A stretch of DNA of 8,916 bases from Microcaldota archaeon. Lineage in GTDB: Archaea; Micrarchaeota; Micrarchaeia; Anstonellales; Bilamarchaeaceae. The position numbers were made by a program, and so were the translations under genes. Where the stretch lies: NCBI GenBank assembly GCA_021823425.1, contig JAKANX010000038.1, positions 1 to 8,916 on the forward strand. The letters run 5' to 3'. Of the stretch, positions 6,959-8,916 are shown one piece after another (within the stretch, counting starts at the first letter, position 1; each line of letters starts with the position of its first letter). Under the pieces are notes generated by a model. The model saw only the letters and a program-made list of their open reading frames with translations. It was not told where the DNA came from and made no database searches.

Positions 6959-7303
6959 ATGGCCGATTACGAATACAGAAACGTGGGCGGGAAGGAGGCA
7001 TGCGGCATCCTCAGGGAGCGGGGCGGGTCCCCCGATTTCGGGATTCTGGACGTGCGCACACCCGGGGAGTTCAGGGCCGCGCGGATTCCGGGAGCCGTGA
7101 ATGCGGACATCGTTTCGCGCAATTTCGAGCAACAGCTCGATTCGCTGGACAGAAAGAAGGCGTATCTGGTCTATTGCAGGACCGGGAGCAGGAGCCTCCA
7201 CGCGCTTCCCACTCTGTACAGGCTGGGTTTTGAGAAAATCTACCATCTGGAATTCGGCATACTGGATTATGCGAAGGAAAAATGCCCCTTGGAAAGGGGT
7301 TGA
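6959..7303 (+). CDS. Single-domain rhodanese-like sulfurtransferase
   Basis: Small cytoplasmic protein (114 residues), the standard size of one rhodanese domain; no signal peptide or membrane segment. It shows the family hallmarks: ILDVRTPGEFRAARIPGAVN (29-48), the substrate-side CH2A-type motif, and the active-site loop YCRTGSRS with catalytic Cys73, followed by a helix (LHALPTLYRLGF) and a final strand. Such proteins carry a persulfide on the active-site Cys and pass sulfur to acceptors in cyanide detoxification, tRNA thiolation or cofactor biosynthesis; the acceptor cannot be inferred here. The CRTGSRS loop has the length expected for sulfur rather than phosphate chemistry (CDC25-like loops are one residue longer). 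It has its own promoter and converges on the helicase gene, 40 bases away stop to stop. The last codons overlap a hairpin that may serve the opposite strand. Confidence 0.91.
   Translation: MADYEYRNVGGKEACGILRERGGSPDFGILDVRTPGEFRAARIPGAVNADIVSRNFEQQLDSLDRKKAYLVYCRTGSRSLHALPTLYRLGFEKIYHLEFGILDYAKEKCPLERG
7278..7299 (-). terminator. Hairpin plus T-run, possible backup terminator for the helicase transcript
   Basis: Inverted repeat CCCCTT-tcc-AAGGGG (7285-7299, 6-bp stem, 3-base loop). Read on the minus strand it is followed by CA and five Ts (7282-7278), the shape of an intrinsic terminator. It lies about 45 bases past the helicase stop codon, inside the last codons of the convergent rhodanese gene. 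Archaeal termination depends mainly on oligo-T, so the role of the stem is uncertain. Confidence 0.4.
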
Positions 7304-7331
7304 GAAAAAGCGTTATGCTAAATAAACTGAT

Positions 7332-7343
7332 AAAAGAAAAAAA
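7332..7343 (-). terminator. Oligo-T terminator of the helicase gene
   Basis: Directly after the helicase TAA, the minus strand reads seven Ts, C, then four Ts and A. T-rich tracts of this kind are typical archaeal transcription termination signals. No comparable T-run is seen on the plus strand for the rhodanese gene in this 40-base gap. Confidence 0.6.
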
Positions 7344-8916
7344 TTACCTTCTTGTGAACCTGGGCCTGTGCGGCCTGCGGTAGCCGGAATGGCTTCCCTG
7401 CCCGCCGTGCCCCTGCCCTCCTTGGCCTCCACCGTGGCTTCCGCCCGAGTGCCCGCCGTAGGAGCCACCGTGCCCTCCGTAGGCTCCGCCGTGGCCGCCG
7501 TAGGAGCCACCGTGCCCTCCGTACGAGCCTCCCTGGCCTCCGCCCCTCCTCGGGCCCCGGGGGCCTCCCTGCCCGCCGTGGCCTCCTCCGTAAGGCGGCC
7601 TTCCGCCTCCGCGGCCGTCCCTGTTTCCGGCGTACGGGTTGTAGGGACCGACTTTCGGGACGAATCCCGAGCGGGTCGGCCTTCCGAAGTACGGGTTGTT
7701 CTCCACGAAAGTTATGGCTTTTCCAGATGCGCCCATCCTTCCCGTCCTCCCTATCCTGTGGAGGTGGGTCTGGCTGTCAATCGCCTCGTCGTAGTTTATC
7801 ACGAGCGCTATGTCGTCTATGTGCAGCCCCCTTGCCGCGACGTCAGTCGCAACGAGTATGTCGGACTGGCCCTCCTTGAAGCCGGCCATAATCTTCTCGC
7901 GCCTGTGCTGCCTCACGTCGCCGTGTATGAAGGACGCCTGTATCCCGACCGAGAAAAGGCGCTTGCCTATGTACTCGGTTCCGCGCTGCGTGGCCGCGAA
8001 TATCAGGATTTTGCCCTGCGCGTTGTCGGCCTTCTGCTTCCTGATTATTTCAACGAGCTTGTCGAATTTCTGGGGCCGCTCTATCTGTATGCGCTCCTCC
8101 TCTATCTGAGGCGGCTTCTCCTGCTCGCCCACCTCGATTGTCTCGTAGGACTTCATGTACTTGGAGGCTATGCGCTGCACGTCCGCGCTGATTGTCGCGG
8201 AAAACAGCTCAACCTTCCTCGCGTACGAGGTGTTGGAAACTATCTTGTCCACGTCCTCCACGAAGCCCATCTCGAACATCTTGTCCGCCTCGTCGAGCAC
8301 TATCAAATCGTATTCGTTGAGGTCTATGGTGCCGCGCTCGAAGAGGTCAAGCAGCCTTCCGGGCGTCGCCACGAGCACGTCCACGCCGCCGTAAAGCAGC
8401 TTAATCTGGGTGTCTATGTTCTGGCCCCCGTAAACGCAGACCACGCGGTAGCGGTGGTATTTTCCGAGCGCGCGCAGCTCGTTCATGATTTGGATTGCGA
8501 GCTCGCGCACCGGCGCTATTATGAGCGCCTTGCGCGCCTTCCCCGCTGCGAGCAGCTCGTAAATGCTTATTCCGAACGCGACGGTCTTGCCGCTTCCGGT
8601 CTTGCTCCTTGCTATCACTTCCTTGCCCGACATTATCACGGGCACGGTCTTCTCCTGCACTTCCGTGGGGTTTGTGAAGCCCATGGACGTGAGCCCCTGA
8701 AGGGTCTTCTCGGAAAGCCCGAGGTCCTTGAATTGCACTCCCTTGTCCACTGCGGGCGCTGCCGGCTCCGCTGCTGCGTGGGCCGGGTGCGCATGCGCGT
8801 GGTGCTCGTGGTGGGCCGGGGGCGCTGCCCCGCCTGCCTGAGCCTCGCCCGCGGGCTGTGACTGCACAATTGCGCCATCGTTGGCGCTTTCAGTATCAGT
8901 TCCTTTAGTTTCGTCT
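7344..8916 (-). CDS. DEAD-box ATP-dependent RNA helicase with His-rich N-terminus and Gly-rich tail (5' end possibly outside window)
   Basis: Unwinds or remodels RNA using ATP. Numbering here is from a GTG at 8867 (507 residues). The frame continues open with no stop to the right edge (DETKGTDTESANDGAIV upstream, no ATG), so the true start may lie outside the window. Core motifs: Q-motif region GFTNPTEVQ (63-71), SKTGSGKT (88-95), PVRELA (119-124, Val where Thr is usual), TPGR (168-171), DEAD (192-195), SAT (223-225), ATDVAARGLHI (340-350), HRIGRTGR (370-377). The N-terminal extension is Ala/Pro/His-rich with seven His between 19 and 30. From about 390 the tail is very rich in Gly, with His, Tyr, Ser, Gln and Arg, ending RRPHRPRFTRR; it holds a GHGGSYG tandem repeat. 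No DbpA-type RNA-binding domain is seen, so I give no deaD symbol. Such tails usually bind RNA nonspecifically. The promoter is not in the window. Confidence 0.95.
   Translation of the reverse strand, partial: DETKGTDTESANDGAIVQSQPAGEAQAGGAAPPAHHEHHAHAHPAHAAAEPAAPAVDKGVQFKDLGLSEKTLQGLTSMGFTNPTEVQEKTVPVIMSGKEVIARSKTGSGKTVAFGISIYELLAAGKARKALIIAPVRELAIQIMNELRALGKYHRYRVVCVYGGQNIDTQIKLLYGGVDVLVATPGRLLDLFERGTIDLNEYDLIVLDEADKMFEMGFVEDVDKIVSNTSYARKVELFSATISADVQRIASKYMKSYETIEVGEQEKPPQIEEERIQIERPQKFDKLVEIIRKQKADNAQGKILIFAATQRGTEYIGKRLFSVGIQASFIHGDVRQHRREKIMAGFKEGQSDILVATDVAARGLHIDDIALVINYDEAIDSQTHLHRIGRTGRMGASGKAITFVENNPYFGRPTRSGFVPKVGPYNPYAGNRDGRGGGRPPYGGGHGGQGGPRGPRRGGGQGGSYGGHGGSYGGHGGAYGGHGGSYGGHSGGSHGGGQGGQGHGGQGSHSGYRRPHRPRFTRR
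7455..7538 (-). repeat. 21-bp tandem repeat coding for GHGGSYG units in the helicase tail
   Basis: Four 21-bp units in a row (7455-7475, 7476-7496, 7497-7517, 7518-7538). The first and third are identical, and the identity runs on for 27 bp with a 42-bp period. In the protein they give GQGGSYG, GHGGSYG, GHGGAYG, GHGGSYG (residues 444-471), followed by a degenerate GHSGGSH. The reading frame is kept because the unit is a multiple of three. Copy number may vary between strains. Confidence 0.85.

Noticed and set aside
7455..7538. CRISPR-like short repeats
   Set aside because: The units are directly adjacent with no spacers, keep the reading frame and code for the helicase tail, so they are a coding tandem repeat.
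7368..8861. Long plus-strand open frame of 497 codons
   Set aside because: Exact antisense of the DEAD-box helicase gene. Its composition mirrors the helicase codons, and no domain is seen.
8636..8878. ATG at 8878 as the start of the helicase
   Set aside because: This ATG is in a different frame from the helicase; its product is an Arg/Pro-rich shadow of the N-terminal extension.

Overview
The window looks like a chromosomal piece of a GC-rich archaeon. A DPANN-type lineage such as Micrarchaeota or Diapherotrites is possible but is only a guess. The archaeal reading rests on a Dpo4-type Y-family polymerase and on A/T-rich TATA-like boxes about 25-27 bases upstream of start codons, with no room for bacterial -35/-10 promoters. 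Two of those starts look leaderless. Oligo-T tracts just past a stop codon and AT-rich spacers between GC-rich genes fit as well. Seven protein genes fill almost the whole window. I see no tRNA, rRNA, insertion sequence or CRISPR array.

Left part, minus strand (3028 down to 1): a lipoprotein cyclophilin (peptidyl-prolyl isomerase) is followed after 9 bases by an MgtA-type magnesium-importing P-type ATPase. The ATPase has 790 residues in the window, with every catalytic motif intact, and runs off the left edge. The pair looks like one operon. A 113-base divergent promoter region (3029-3141) separates it from the plus-strand genes.

Middle, plus strand (3142-7303): a large secreted, C-terminally membrane-anchored M6-like zinc metalloprotease overlaps by an ATGA junction with a small MazG-like nucleotide pyrophosphohydrolase. 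Then come a Dpo4/DinB translesion polymerase and a single-domain rhodanese, each with its own TATA box and apparently leaderless. The MazG-like enzyme (nucleotide-pool cleaning) next to the polymerase (damage tolerance) makes a plausible functional neighbourhood, but the two appear to be transcribed separately.

Right part, minus strand (8916 down to 7344): a DEAD-box RNA helicase with a complete helicase core, a His-rich N-terminal extension and a Gly/His/Tyr/Arg-rich tail containing a 7-residue tandem repeat. It converges on the rhodanese gene, and two terminator-like signals lie at the junction. Its reading frame stays open to the right edge, so its true start may lie outside the window.

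I found no clearly new multi-gene system. The points most worth checking are the protease's unusual zinc-site spacing and C-terminal tail, the ATGA-coupled protease/MazG pair, the altered DEGA motif and clamp-binding tail of the polymerase, and the low-complexity extensions of the helicase.
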